From: Elymus sibiricus
Taxonomy: Eukaryota; Streptophyta; Magnoliopsida; Poales; Poaceae
Direction of reading: 5' to 3'
Length of the DNA stretch: 64,000 bases
Assembly (NCBI GenBank): GCA_039707655.1
Contig: CM077676.1
Coordinates: 82,733,895-82,797,894 of the forward strand
This document shows, in pieces, positions 47,284-57,563 of this stretch (position 1 is the first letter of the stretch; each line of letters starts with the position of its first letter). The notes under the pieces are model-generated. The model was not told the origin of the DNA, made no database searches, and saw only the letters and a program-made list of their open reading frames with translations. The position numbers and the translations under genes were made by a program.

Positions 47284-47721
47284 ACTACAACATGTTAAAA
47301 TCTACAGAAAGAACTAACTAAAAATAATAATAAACAACAATTAAATGACTAAAACAACTATATAATTAAAACAGTATTGTTTTAATTAAAATCCTAATTT
47401 AAATTATTCTAAAAATAACCAAATAAATATTACTGTGACAACAATCTAACACGTGACTAGGAGCAAAAATAATTAAATTAAAAACTATTTGTAAACTCAA
47501 GTTATTCACAATCTAGGGTTTGAAGCAAATTTGAACAAATTCAAATTTAAACCATTCAAATTTGAAAACTAATGGCACAAACAGAAACTAGACAAAAATT
47601 TGAATCTAATGCAAAAAGAATCACTCAAAAACATCAAATATCTTAAAAGATATAAGCAATTTAAAACAGAAACTAAAAACAGAAAACAAATGTAAAAACA
47701 GGAAAAAAAACTTTCAGAACC

Positions 47722-48030
47722 CCTTTAGTCCCGGTTGGTGTCTCCAACCGGGACTAAAGGTCCAACCTTTAGTCCCGGTTGGTAACACCAACCGGGACTA
47801 AAGCCTCAACCCCTTTAGTCCCGGTTGGTGTTACCAACCGGGACTAAAGCCTCACCATTTGGTCCCGATTCCAGCCACAAACCGGGACCAATGGCCCACG
47901 AGGCGCATTGGTCCCGGTTCGTGTCTGGAACCGGGACCAAAGGGGTCAGACGAGGCCCGGCCGGCGCCCTGGCCTCACGAACCGGGACCGATGCCCCCAT
48001 GGGTCCCGGTTCGTGAGTGAACCGGGACTA
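47722..48030. repeat. CACTA 3' subterminal hairpin array
   Basis: Inverted repeats of the same kind lie at 47722-47760, about 47766-47802 and 47812-47849. Diverged ACCGGGACC pairs follow to about 48030. Confidence 0.8.
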
Positions 48031-48627
48031 ATGGGCTTTTCAGGGTGGACCAAAGCCCTGTTTTGTACTAGTGTTAATACACTACATGCATGCTGGATAG
48101 CGGTCGATGTGTGGAGTAATAGTAGTAGATGCAGGCTGGAGTCGGTCTACTTGTCTCGGACGTGATGCCTATATACATGATCATTGCCTTGGATATCGTC
48201 ATGATTATTTGCTTTTCTATCAATTGCCCAACAGTAATTTGTCTACCCACCGTATGCTATTTTCTCGAGAGAAGCCTCTAGTGAAAACTATGGCCCCCGG
48301 GTCTATCTAAATCATATTACTAAAACCCTAAAAATATTGCTGCCATTTTCTTTTATTTATTTTATTTTGTATTTTTGTTTCAATCTATCTATCTATCATA
48401 TACAATTTAATCTTGCAATTGACCGCCGAGGGATTGACAACCCCTTGTTTGCGTTGGGTGCAAGGATTTGTTGTTTGTGTGCAGGTGCTGCTAACGAGGT
48501 CTTGCGTGATTCTCCTACTTGTTCGATAACCTTGGTTTCATAACTGAGGGAAATACTTATCTCTACTGTGCTGCATCATCCCTTCCTCTTCGGGGAAATA
48601 CCAACGCAAGCTACAAGTAGCATGCTA

Positions 48628-49140
48628 TTCTAGGACAAAGAGTTGATAAGAAATTAAATGTTATTCATTATGCTAGTAAAACTCTAGACAGTGCTCAAAG
48701 AAATTATGCTACGACTGAGAAAGAATTTTTAGCAGTTGTGTTTGCATGTGATAAATTTAGATCCTATATTGCTGATTCCAAAGTTACTATTCATACTAAT
48801 CATGCTGCTATTAAATATCTTATGGAAAAGAAAGATGCTAAGCCTAGGCTTATTATGTGGGTTCTTTTGCTACAAGAATTTGATTTGCATATTGTTGATA
48901 GAAAAGGATGCTGAGAATCCCGTAGCAGATAATTTGTCTAGAATGGAAAATGTTCTTGATGACCCACTTCCTATTAATGATAATTTCCCTGATGAACAAT
49001 TAGCCATGATAAATGCTTCTTGTAACACTCCTTGGTATGCATACTATGCTAATTACATCGTTGCTAAATATATACCACCTAGTTTCACATACCAACAAAA
49101 GAAAAAGTTCTTCTATGATTTAAGGCATTACTTTTTGGGA
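48628..49140 (+). pseudogene. G3 RNase H remainder and integrase N-terminal region
   Basis: RNase H continues after element B with [55 protein letters not shown] and the end [14 protein letters not shown] 1-nt insertion near 48906 shifts the frame. ENPVADNLSR follows, then NDNFPDEQL and the start of the integrase N-domain. A second 1-nt insertion in the T-run at 49132-49136 shifts it again. Confidence 0.85.
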
Positions 49141-49970
49141 TGACCCACATTTATATAAAGAAGGAGTAGATGGTATTATTAGACATTGTGTACCTGAGCA
49201 TGAACAGGAACAAATCCTACGGAAGTGTCACTCCGAGGCATACGAAGGACACCATGCGGGAGATAGAACTGCACATAAGGTATTACAATCTGGCTTTTAT
49301 TGGCCTACTCTCTTCAAAGATGCACGTAAGTTTGTCCTTTCTTGTGATGAATGTCAAAGAATTGGTAATGTTGGTAGACGTTAGGAAATGCCAATGAACT
49401 ATTCACTTGTTATTGAACCATTTGATGTTTGGGGTTTTGATTATATGGGATCTTTTCCTTCCTCTAATGGGTATACTCATATTTTAATTACTGTTGATTA
49501 CGTTACTAAGTGGGTAGAAGCTATTCCAACTAGTAGTGCTGATTATAACACTTCTATTAAAATGCTTAAAGAAGTTATATTTCCGAGGTTTGGAGTTCCT
49601 AGATATTTGATGACTGATGGTGGTTCACATTTTATTCATGGTGCTTTCCGTAAGTTGCTCGCTAAATATGATGTTAATCATAGAATTGCATCCCCATATC
49701 ATCCTCGGTCTAGTGGTCAAGTTGAATTGAGTAATAGAGAAATCAAATTAATTTTGCAAAAGACTGTTAATAGATCTAGGAAGAATTGGTCTAAGAAACT
49801 TGATGATGCATTATGGGCTTACAGAACTGCTTATAAAAATCCAATGGGTATGTCTCCTTATAAAATGGTGTATGAAAAAGCATGTCATTTACCTCTTGAA
49901 TTAGAACATAAGGCTTATTGGGCAATTAAAGAACATAATTATGATTTTAAACTTGCCGGTGAAAAGAGGT
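49141..49970 (+). pseudogene. G3 integrase
   Basis: The zinc-binding HHCC domain is visible (GHHAGDRTAHKVLQSGFYW ... CDECQ). TAG at 49382-49384 is followed in the same frame by the catalytic core. The catalytic residues lie in WGFDYMGSF (Asp), MTDGGSHF (Asp) and [12 protein letters not shown] (Glu). It ends [35 protein letters not shown] and then runs into an unrelated antisense LTR. The core itself is undamaged. Confidence 0.88.
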
Positions 49971-50524
49971 GAGAAAGTCATCTAGCTACTACTATGGACT
50001 AGTAGGTCCTAAGGGAACTACTCATACATCATCATGGAGGCTACAAGGTTGATGAAGATGGCCTCCCCAATGATTTCCCCCTCCGATGGAGCACCGGAAA
50101 AAGGACTCCATATGCAATCGCTTCAGAACAGAGGCTTGCGGCGACGATAAAATTCTTTCGGATCTCGCTTCGAGGGTTTCTGAATATGTGGGAATTTATA
50201 GGCCAAGAATTAGGACAAACGCGCCCTATCCTCCAGTGCGCGCCCCCTGCCTTGTGGGGCCTTGTGGGTCTTCTTGTCCTCCCCCGAAGCTTCTAGGGTC
50301 TCTTATTGTCCAGAAAAAATCGTCAAAAAGTTTTGTCGTGTTTGGACTTCTGTCGGTATGGGTTTTCTGAAAAACCAAAAATGTGCAAAAAACAGGAACC
50401 GACAATGGGCACTAAATTAATAGGTTAGTCTAGAAAAATAATATAAATGGAGTACAAAGTATACAAAATTTATGACATAATAGCATTTAACAATAAAAAA
50501 TATAGATACGTTCGAGACGTATCA
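49962..50524 (-). repeat. Antisense gypsy LTR fragment (second copy)
   Basis: Matches 27030-27593 and on the minus strand begins TGATACGTCTCGAACG at 50524. It lacks ~50 bp present in copy 1 (near 27290-27330). Confidence 0.8.
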
Positions 50525-51412
50525 GTATGCTTGCAACTAGATCATAATTAGCGCACCCATCTCTTACATATCTCTACTATTAAAGAGAATCTGTACGTCG
50601 TCATTTGGTACCCCTCCCATACACCTCGAACCTTTTCCCTGGACCGATTCCCATCTCCCACCAAACTTTTTTTACAAACAGATGCCTCACCCCTCCCACT
50701 GGTTTTTTTTGCCCTAGTTCACCCCTAAACATTACCTCTCCTTTTGTCCTTCCTTTTTTATGATACCTAATGTGCGGTCCCAGCAAATCCACCTCCATTC
50801 AAAATAAATAAATAAATCATCAACCAAAATTCTCCCCACTATCTACTTCCTTTCTTAAGATATGTACACAGAAACCCTAGCCGATCCACTGCCATATGCA
50901 ACAAATCAATCATAAAAAAAATTTGCCACACACAGACTATGCATACAAGCCTCCGGCAACTAGGGTTCTAAGTTCAAGCCTCTGGCGAGGATCTTCAACA
51001 GACTCTCTCAGCCACTACACAGACGCATTAACCTTTAGTGTGGCGACCCTGCTTCCCATCACTGAAGTCCCTTCTGCCACCACTCATGTTCTTTTTCCAT
51101 TCCCGAATAGCCCACACCAAGAGAATAAAAGGTTGTCTCATGTACCATGTTGGCAGAAAAAGTATGCAATGTTTTCACTTCTGGACCAAGTGGACATGGT
51201 ACGTCCGTTCTATATGCATCAGTTTCAGTTCCCCGACAACATTATTGTACACAAACTATAGATCCTTGCATCAACTATTTTGGACACATGATGCTTTCTA
51301 ATTTTTTAAGTTGCAATAGCTATGATCCGGACTATAGCCAATTTAGACATGACATCTACCAGGTAGAGAGAAATATATGTAACAACTTCAACAATCAAGA
51401 GAAACAAGTTTA
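50525..51412 (+). other. Helitron-like 5' terminus and anonymous sequence (copy 2)
   Basis: TCTCTACTATTAAAG at 50571 again follows an A. The open frame 50896-51261 (121 codons, ending DNIIVHKL) is partly conserved in copy 1 but matches no family I recognise. Confidence 0.35.
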
Positions 51413-51715
51413 GACCTCGTTTGATTCAAAGGATTTTCACAAGAACTTTGGATGATTAGAATCCTTAGAAAGTTTTCCTATGTTGGTTGTTTGATTCACA
51501 TGATTGAATCCCATAGGATTTTTTCCCTAAGGATTTCTTTGTACTACTTACTGTAGGATTTCTAGCATCCACACAAAGCTCTTTGAAAGAATCCTTTGTT
51601 TTTCCTATAATGCAATCAAACAAACCAAAATCATGTAGGAATGAGATGGGCATGACATGACAATCCTATGTTTTTCATATTCCAGCGTTTTAGAATCCTG
51701 CGAATCAAAGAGGCC
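51413..51715. mobile_element. Tourist-like MITE, copy 2
   Basis: 303 bp, same as 28482-28783 with a few changes, including GGCC to GACC at the left tip. Confidence 0.7.
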
Positions 51716-52284
51716 TCATAGTACCTTGTCTTTCATACATCCCTTAGTTGCCCTTTATTTCATTGCAATAATCTTACGCATCTTGTCAGAGAATAGTAGG
51801 TTCATCCATAAAGACCATAGTAAATGCCATTTAGGGGGAAAGGAACGTTAGTTCATTGCAAGTTTGTTGCACAAGTGTTTTTTACTTTGAGATATACGTG
51901 AGAGCTTTTTTCTTTGTTGGTTAGAAAAAGTTTATTCATTTGGGATGGTATCATCTACATGTAATAGACAACTCCAGCAGACCATGACACTTGAAGAGGT
52001 GAAGGCGACAAATATATGTTGAAGCCCCCTTGGTGATATCTCTGATGTTGATCAGATTTTGCAAAGGAGTCCAATTTTAGAGGCAGGTATGAGAAAGTTG
52101 CACTTGATGGCATAAGGTTGTGTACATTCTAGGTTAACCTAGGGGCATACGCCTATTTATCCTATTACATATTCATTTTTACTTGACCATAACCGCGGTG
52201 GTCGAACACAGTAGGATATCGCATGTTAATGGTAAATCTTGCTAAAGATCACCGACAACACATGAGACTTGAATAGTTGGAGGC
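51716..52284 (+). other. Flanking sequence with degenerate duplicated unit (first unit)
   Basis: About 570 bp of low-copy-looking sequence. The part from about 51966 (ACTCCAGCAGACCATGACACTTGAAG ... GGTTGTGTACATTCT) is repeated in diverged form across the solo LTR at 52255-52284 plus 53805-53945. No gene is recognised. Confidence 0.5.
52280..52284. repeat. Target-site duplication of the solo LTR (left)
   Basis: GAGGC, repeated at 53800-53804. Confidence 0.9.
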
Positions 52285-53799
52285 TGATACGTCCAATTTG
52301 CATCATGATTTCCTACTGTTATTTATAATATATTTGGTCATTATTTCACTTTATGATGTAATTCTTATGCCTTTCTCTTTTAAATTGCAAGATTTACATG
52401 AAGAGGGAGAATACCGGCAGCTGGAATTCTGGACCTGAAATAGCTACAGCAGAGATACCTATTCTATAGAGCTCCAATTGACCTGAAACTTCACGGAGAT
52501 TTTTTATTGAATATATAAAAAATACTGGAGAAAAGAAATACCAGAGGGGACCCACCGGTTGCCCACAAGGCAACAGGGCGCGGCCCCCCTGGGCGCGTCC
52601 TGATGCCTTGTGGGGCCCACAGCTGGCCTCCGGCCCCCTCCTTCTGCTATATAGTCTTATTTTCCCTAAAAAATAGAGAGAAGACTTTTGGGATGAAGCG
52701 CCGCCGTCTCGAGGCGGAACCTGGGCAGGAGCAATTTTGCTCTCCGGCGGAGCGATTCCGCGGGGATACTTCCCTCTGGGAGGGGGAAATCGAAGCCATC
52801 GACATCACCAATGATCCTCTCATCATGGGAGGACCAATTTTCATCAACATCTTCACCAGCACCATCTCATCTCAAACCCTAGTTCATCTCTTGTATTCAA
52901 TCTTTGTCTCAAAACCTCAGATTGGTACCTGTGGGTTGCTAGTAGTGTTGATTACATCTTGTAGTTGATGCTAGTTGGTTTATTTGGTGGAAGATTATAT
53001 GTTCAGATCCTTAATGATATTCAATACACCTCTGATCTTGAACATAAATATGATTTGTGAGTAGTTACTTTTGTTCTTGAGGACATGGGAGAAGTCTTGT
53101 CATAAGTAATCATGTGAATTTGGTATTCGTTCGATATTTTGATGATATGTATGTTGTTGCTTCCTTTAGTGGTGTCGTGTGAACGTCGACTACATGACAC
53201 TTCACCATCTTTGGGCCTAAGGGAAGGCATTGTGGAGTAGTAATTAGATGATGGGTTGCTAGAGTGATAGAAGCTTAAACCCTAGTTTATGCGCTATTCC
53301 GTAAGGGGCTGATTTGGATCCATATGTTTCATGCTATGGTTAGATTTATCTTAGTTCTTCTTTCATAGTTGCGTATGCTTGCGAGAGGGGGTAATCATAA
53401 GTGGGAGGCTTGTTCAAGTACGAACAGCACCCAAGCACCGGTCCACCCACACATATCAAATTATCAAAGTAGCGAACGCAAATCAAACAAACATGATGAA
53501 AGTGACTAGATGAAATTCCCATGTGTCCTCGAGAACGCTTTGCTTATTATACGAGTTCGTTCCAGCTTGTCCTTTGCTATAAAAAGGATTGGGCCACCTT
53601 GCTGCACCTTTGTTACCGTTACTACTTGTTACTTGTTACAAATTACCTTGCTATCAAACTATCTGTTACCTACAATTTCAGTACTTGCAAAGAATACCTT
53701 ACTGAAAACCGCTTATCATTTCCTTTTGCTCCTCGTTGGGTTCGACACTCTTACTTATCGAAAGGAGTACGATTGATCCCCAATACTTGTGGGTCATCA
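52285..53799 (+). mobile_element. Solo LTR of the G3 family
   Basis: 1515 bp, TGATACGTCC ... GGGTCATCA, with perfect 5-bp duplication GAGGC on both sides and uninterrupted flank beyond. It matches the G3 5' LTR (28941-30254) over its last 1.33 kb. A solo LTR results from recombination between the two LTRs of a complete element. TATA-like CTATATAG near 52648. Confidence 0.92.
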
Positions 53800-53804
53800 G
53801 AGGC

Positions 53805-54308
53805 GACAAATGCACACCAACCCCCTCCTGGTGATATCACCAATGTTGTTCAACTTTCCAGAAGGAGTCGAGGTATAACTCATCTGGATGACTTAAATGT
53901 GAGAAATTGCAATTCATGCCTTAGGGTTGTGTATATTGTGTGGTTCAGGGTAATCTCGACTCCAAAAATTATGTATCTTGGAATTATCGATACATTGATA
54001 GTTTTGATAGTTTTAACTTTGCATGTGCCCCACAATTCCTACATGTTGTCATGGTTTAAATAGTGAGTAACATATTCATACATGAAGCAACAACCCTTCT
54101 AGCCGCTACTATATACATCTTCATATGGTGAAGATATTTGTACCAAATTGGCTACATCATGCCCTGCTCCATGCTCTCTCACAGCTACTTTTCCCACATA
54201 TCAAGCAAAGAGTGCAATCGGTATGACCCATACGTACCTTACCTATATGCCGATTTTATGCTACCTAGTGTGTGCATTCAAGAAATGGCTTGTGCGTTAT
54301 TCTTGTAG
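53805..54308 (+). other. Flanking sequence with degenerate duplicated unit (second unit)
   Basis: GCGACAAATGCACACC...GGTGATATCACCAATGTTG mirrors the unit near 52000. The rest shows no recognised feature. The apparent frame 53521-54063 starts in the LTR and is not a gene. Confidence 0.4.
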
Positions 54309-54500
54309 CTCAAAAAAAAATCTCTAGATGATGATGATGTAAATCATGGCGGCACTGATCTTGATGGTTCTGGTGCAATGCTTGTGTCTAACCTAACAAT
54401 AAACGAGCTAGCAACAATGATTATTGGCAGAATCCAAGCTAGGAACGAACATGATAGAGAAGCAAAAATAACTCAACGAAAGAACAAAGGGATATTATGA
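54309..54500 (+). other. Exon-like open stretch
   Basis: 63 codons are open to TGA at 54498-54500, with a hydrophilic, gene-like composition (DDDDVNHGGTDLDGSGAML, NELATMIIGRIQARNEH). They follow a run with acceptor-like CTCTAG at 54322-54327. There is no ATG at the start and no family match. It could be an exon of a captured or dead gene. Confidence 0.25.
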
Positions 54501-54536
54501 GGATTAACAACTTTCACACTGAAAGGCACATGAAGA

Positions 54537-54650
54537 AGATCTACCTTATGAGGCTTTCACATATGTGAATTTCAATAATATAGTAATTTGATGAAATATT
54601 ATTGGCATTTCAATATCATAAGGTAGATCTATATTATTGGCATTTCAATA
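54537..54650. repeat. Inverted and direct repeats
   Basis: AGATCTACCTTATGA at 54537-54551 is perfectly inverted at 54616-54630. An 18-bp direct repeat ATTATTGGCATTTCAATA lies at 54598-54615 and 54633-54650. Confidence 0.7.
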
Positions 54651-54916
54651 ATATGATTTAGTTTTGATGTAGATTTCGGGCATTAAAGTTTAGCTTCTCG
54701 CAATCGATGAAAAAAATGTCTAGCAAATACAAACCCAATTTAAAGCGAGGACACTAATCCCGAGTTAGTTCCTCGAACACTTGAGCATGTTGTTTTTTAT
54801 CAAATGTATAAGCCACCTAAATGTTTGCATTCCCCAATAGCTTTTACTTAAGTGCATTTGTACTTCTCACTCTCTTGTAGAGAATGAAAACTGTGTGTGT
54901 TATCAGAAGTTTTGTA

Positions 54917-55018
54917 CTCCTTCCGATCCCTACTTGTCGCTCAAACAGATGCATATAGACGTATTTCATTGCTAGATACATCCCTTTTTGAGCGACAAGT
55001 AATATGGATCGGAGTGAG
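54917..55018. mobile_element. Stowaway-type MITE
   Basis: 102 bp with ends CTCCTTCCGATCC and GGATCGGAGTGAG flanked by TA on both sides (54915-54916, 55019-55020). The interior is also self-complementary (TTGTCGCTCAAA / TTTTTGAGCGACAA). Tc1/mariner family, non-coding. Confidence 0.9.
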
Positions 55019-55220
55019 TATAATCATCTAAGGAGATGTCAAAAAATCAAAATGTCATTAACTAGAAAGAGGGAAATTCAAGTACGTAGGAAATAATGAC
55101 ATACCAAGTGATAATGAATAGCATCATTGCCGCTAAAAAATCACAATCCTTTGCTCAAAGATTTGCAATGATGTTCACCATGAAAAATAATTAGCTAGTC
55201 ATCTGAAATCGACTGCATGA

Positions 55221-55307
55221 TAGTCGGATGGAACCAAAGTAACTGTCCTAAAGACTTCCGTAGGGCGCATAACATTTGGTTCCATCCGACTATGCGCCCT
55301 ATGGAAG
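55221..55307. repeat. Overlapping pair of inverted repeats
   Basis: An 18-bp perfect inverted repeat (55221-55238 with 55275-55292, TAGTCGGATGGAACCAAA) interlocks with a 17-bp one (55255-55271 with 55291-55307, one mismatch). CTGTCCTAAA flanks repeat directly. Confidence 0.8.
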
Positions 55308-55739
55308 ACTGTCCTAAATAAATTGCATATTTAGTCTCCGAAAGATGCCTCAATATTATATTTTCCATTCTAAATTCAAAGTTAGTTTCTCCTATACATT
55401 TTAGATGGGATATCCTGGACATTTTCAGTCTCCTAAACAAGTAATAGTGCATTTAGGAATCTTTTGTGACGACTGGATAATGTCTTCCATACATAAATTA
55501 GTCACCATGTTTACTTGAGTTGAATGTACTAATCTTGACTTCGTAGATTAACATCAATATTGTCACAAGCTCCATGTCTCATGCATACCAATAAATGATG
55601 CTTTGTCGGACTGATGAGTGATATTTTTGCACTCATTCCACCATTGTTTAAACCGAATAATCCTGAAATATCAGAGAGAATCACTTCGATATAGTCACTA
55701 ATGACTAATGAATGCAAGAAACTGTGAAATTCTTTGTTT

Positions 55740-56460
55740 AATGTGTTTCCACAGGAAATGGACCCAGAGATGAAAGAAAATCATCATATACAAGGAAACA
55801 CCAAGTGTGGGAACCAAGCCAAGTCAAATGGAGGCGCCACATAGGCAACAAGCAAAAGAGGGCGCTTGGTATGAGTGTGCCCGCTCGTACCAGCGGACGT
55901 ACTGCACGCCAGGAGATCCAAGACGTCTAACAGAACACGCTTTATAAAGGGGGTCATGCCTAATTCACGAAGGATGTGTTGGAAAACATCGCAAAAGAGC
56001 CAGAACACCACCAAAAGCCATTCATAAACCCTAGCCGCCGCCATTTCCCATCTCATCACCATATTCATCACCTCCATCACCATTGTAGCCACCCTCTCTC
56101 GAGTTAGCCATACTTGTAATCGGTGCATCGCAATCGGAAAATATTGTAAGACTATTCATTGATCAATCATTTATCTTTATGCCGTCCTCAATGATTTCTT
56201 CTTGCAATCCGACCGTAATGTGTGAGTAATTCACTAAGATAATGTGTTGAGGCAAGGCCTTGCAACCCTATGTATTTGTGCATGGGATCGTCGGACGACT
56301 TTGCTTGATTGACGTTATTTGTATGTGTGATTCACAACTGAATTGTCTTTTGCCTTCTTCTTGTTCTAAGGCTCCGTAGGTATCCGGGATCCCGTATGTC
56401 GATCAAGGAGTAGGTAAGAAGGGAGGACGCATGGAACACTATTCTGAAAACCAGTGACAG
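55740..56460 (+). repeat. LTR-like segment of uncertain family
   Basis: It has TATAAAG at 55943-55949 and an AAACCCTAGCCGCCGCC transcribed-like stretch at about 56028, then a region resembling R-U5 of gypsy LTRs. Termini and target duplication are not identified. It could instead be the 5' part of an unknown transcription unit. Confidence 0.35.
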
Positions 56461-56750
56461 AAGGGATTAGTACAGTAGATCAATTCCTTGGGGATGAATG
56501 GGGTGTAGTCATTAAACGCACAAGGCTCTTGTCTGAAGAAATCCTTAATAACCGAGCTAACCTAGCGCGACGGTAAGGACTAGCGATTGGACAACTGACT
56601 CTCGACGCAGGTCGTGGCCGGTCGTGACATGCTTTGGACACATCCCGCATTTCATCGTGTTGTGAGCATATCGCAACGGGTGTCTGCCAGAACCATGTTG
56701 TAGATTGTCGTTCGTGTGACGACCATCTATGGGGCCATGCAGCCCCTTGT
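56461..56750. other. Unassigned sequence
   Basis: No coding frame, repeat or element boundary is recognised. Confidence 0.4.
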
Positions 56751-57563
56751 GGTTCGGCGAGGGAGGTCGACGTGCACAAAGAGCATGAACAATGGAGGGC
56801 ACAAGGGATTTTACCCAGGTTCGGGCCGCAGAGAAGCGTAAAACCCTACTCCTGCTTTTGGTATATTAATGGTGTGGGAGCACAGTACAAGGAGCGCTTC
56901 TCCCGGAAAGGTGGGAGGAACAGCTACACGAGACGTGCTTGTGTTTGAAAAGGGATCCGACCTCTAACTGTTGCCCTGGCCCTCCTTTTATAGCTCAAGG
57001 GGTTACCACAGTGGCAAAACAGTAATTACATAGCGATTAGATAGCAAACAGTGCTATCATACCTAACTCTGCCAGTTTAGGACAAAGGCATTAAATGCGC
57101 CGATAGGTGTCATGTGGAGAGGTAGTCCCGGCAAGGTTTCTGCACCGCTTGCCCAGCTACCTCGTATTATCCTGACACGCCTCCCGGACGTGTGTCATTA
57201 GAAGCAAATCCTGTCCCAGCGTGCTGACACGTGCCCGATAAGCCTTACCAACCAGCCCGCGCGGTCGACACCTCACCCACTAGCGAACACCTGTGCGGTG
57301 AGGTGGAGCACTAGAGGGCTGGCAGGAGCTTGCCGGTACGGATCTTGCCGGGTCCTCACCTTGCCGGCTTAGCCTTGCCGGCAAGGAATGTCTTCATCTT
57401 CGGTACTGGTCGAGTGCTTTGTCTTGAGCTTCTTTCTGGTAGCTTCCGTGACTGGACTCTGAATCTTGGTTTGACGGTTCCCGGCAAGGCTTGGCCGGCA
57501 AGGAGGCTACCACTGTCTGTGCATAAGTCAGGGTATAAAATACCCATGTTTTATACACTAACA
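56750..57563 (+). repeat. Gypsy LTR-like segment (element with PF04195 or RGG-type internal domain)
   Basis: TTTTACCCAGGTTCGGGCCGC ... GCGTAAAACCCTACTCCTGC is a signature of a group of grass gypsy LTRs. The segment ends TTATACACTAACA, followed by GGAGCCCCCGGGCC, the usual start of the internal leader. The left boundary is uncertain. Confidence 0.5.

Larger units (their letters stand above)
45297..48073. mobile_element. Non-autonomous CACTA transposon
   Basis: The 2777-bp element starts CACTAGTAGAAAA and ends TTTTGTACTAGTG, with TSD TTA at 45294-45296 and 48074-48076. Subterminal regions hold arrays of CTTTAGTCCCGGTT...AACCGGGACTAAAG hairpins. The AT-rich core has 334-bp tandem repeats and no transposase. 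It must have been moved by an En/Spm-type transposase supplied in trans. Confidence 0.95.
37901..48622 (+). mobile_element. Non-autonomous gypsy element B (Fatima-like), with nested CACTA
   Basis: TSD TGCTA on both sides, LTRs TGATACGTCTCCAACG ... CAAGTAGCA, tRNA-Asp primer site, and gag plus protease without RT, RNase H or integrase. Total 10,722 bp, or about 7.9 kb without the CACTA insert. Hand comparison of the first ~330 bp of its LTRs gives roughly 3% differences. Confidence 0.9.
44303..48622 (+). repeat. Element B 3' LTR, split by CACTA
   Basis: 44303-45296 and 48074-48622 together form one LTR copy. The join falls at GACTTA/ATACAC, which is uninterrupted in the 5' LTR near 38907. Confidence 0.9.
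28941..49970 (+). mobile_element. Gypsy element G3 (Athila-type), truncated at both ends, carrying nested A and B
   Basis: An LTR remnant, a tRNA-Asp-type primer site, gag, protease, RT, RNase H and integrase occur in gypsy order over four segments: 28941-33027, 37562-37900, 48623-49970, with A and B removed. Motifs join perfectly across both insertions (EGIV then LGLKISERG; DYAVGA then GQRVDKK). Damage includes gag frameshifts, a protease frameshift near 31790, single-base insertions near 48906 and 49134, and TAG at 49382-49384. The element stops inside the region after integrase at about 49970 and has no 3' LTR in place. Confidence 0.9.
49962..53799 (+). repeat. Duplicated block, copy 2
   Basis: Second copy of 27030-30254 in the same orientation, with ~600 bp that copy 1 has lost. 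The G3/LTR junction shares AAAAGAG (49962-49968 and 27030-27036). Confidence 0.85.

Noticed and set aside
49970..50524. Antisense LTR taken as the 3' LTR of G3
   Set aside because: Wrong orientation and family (starts TGATACGTCTCGAACG on the minus strand), and it matches 27030-27593 rather than the G3 LTR.
53521..54063. 180-codon frame running from the solo LTR into the flank
   Set aside because: Crosses the LTR end and target duplication, so it cannot be an original gene.
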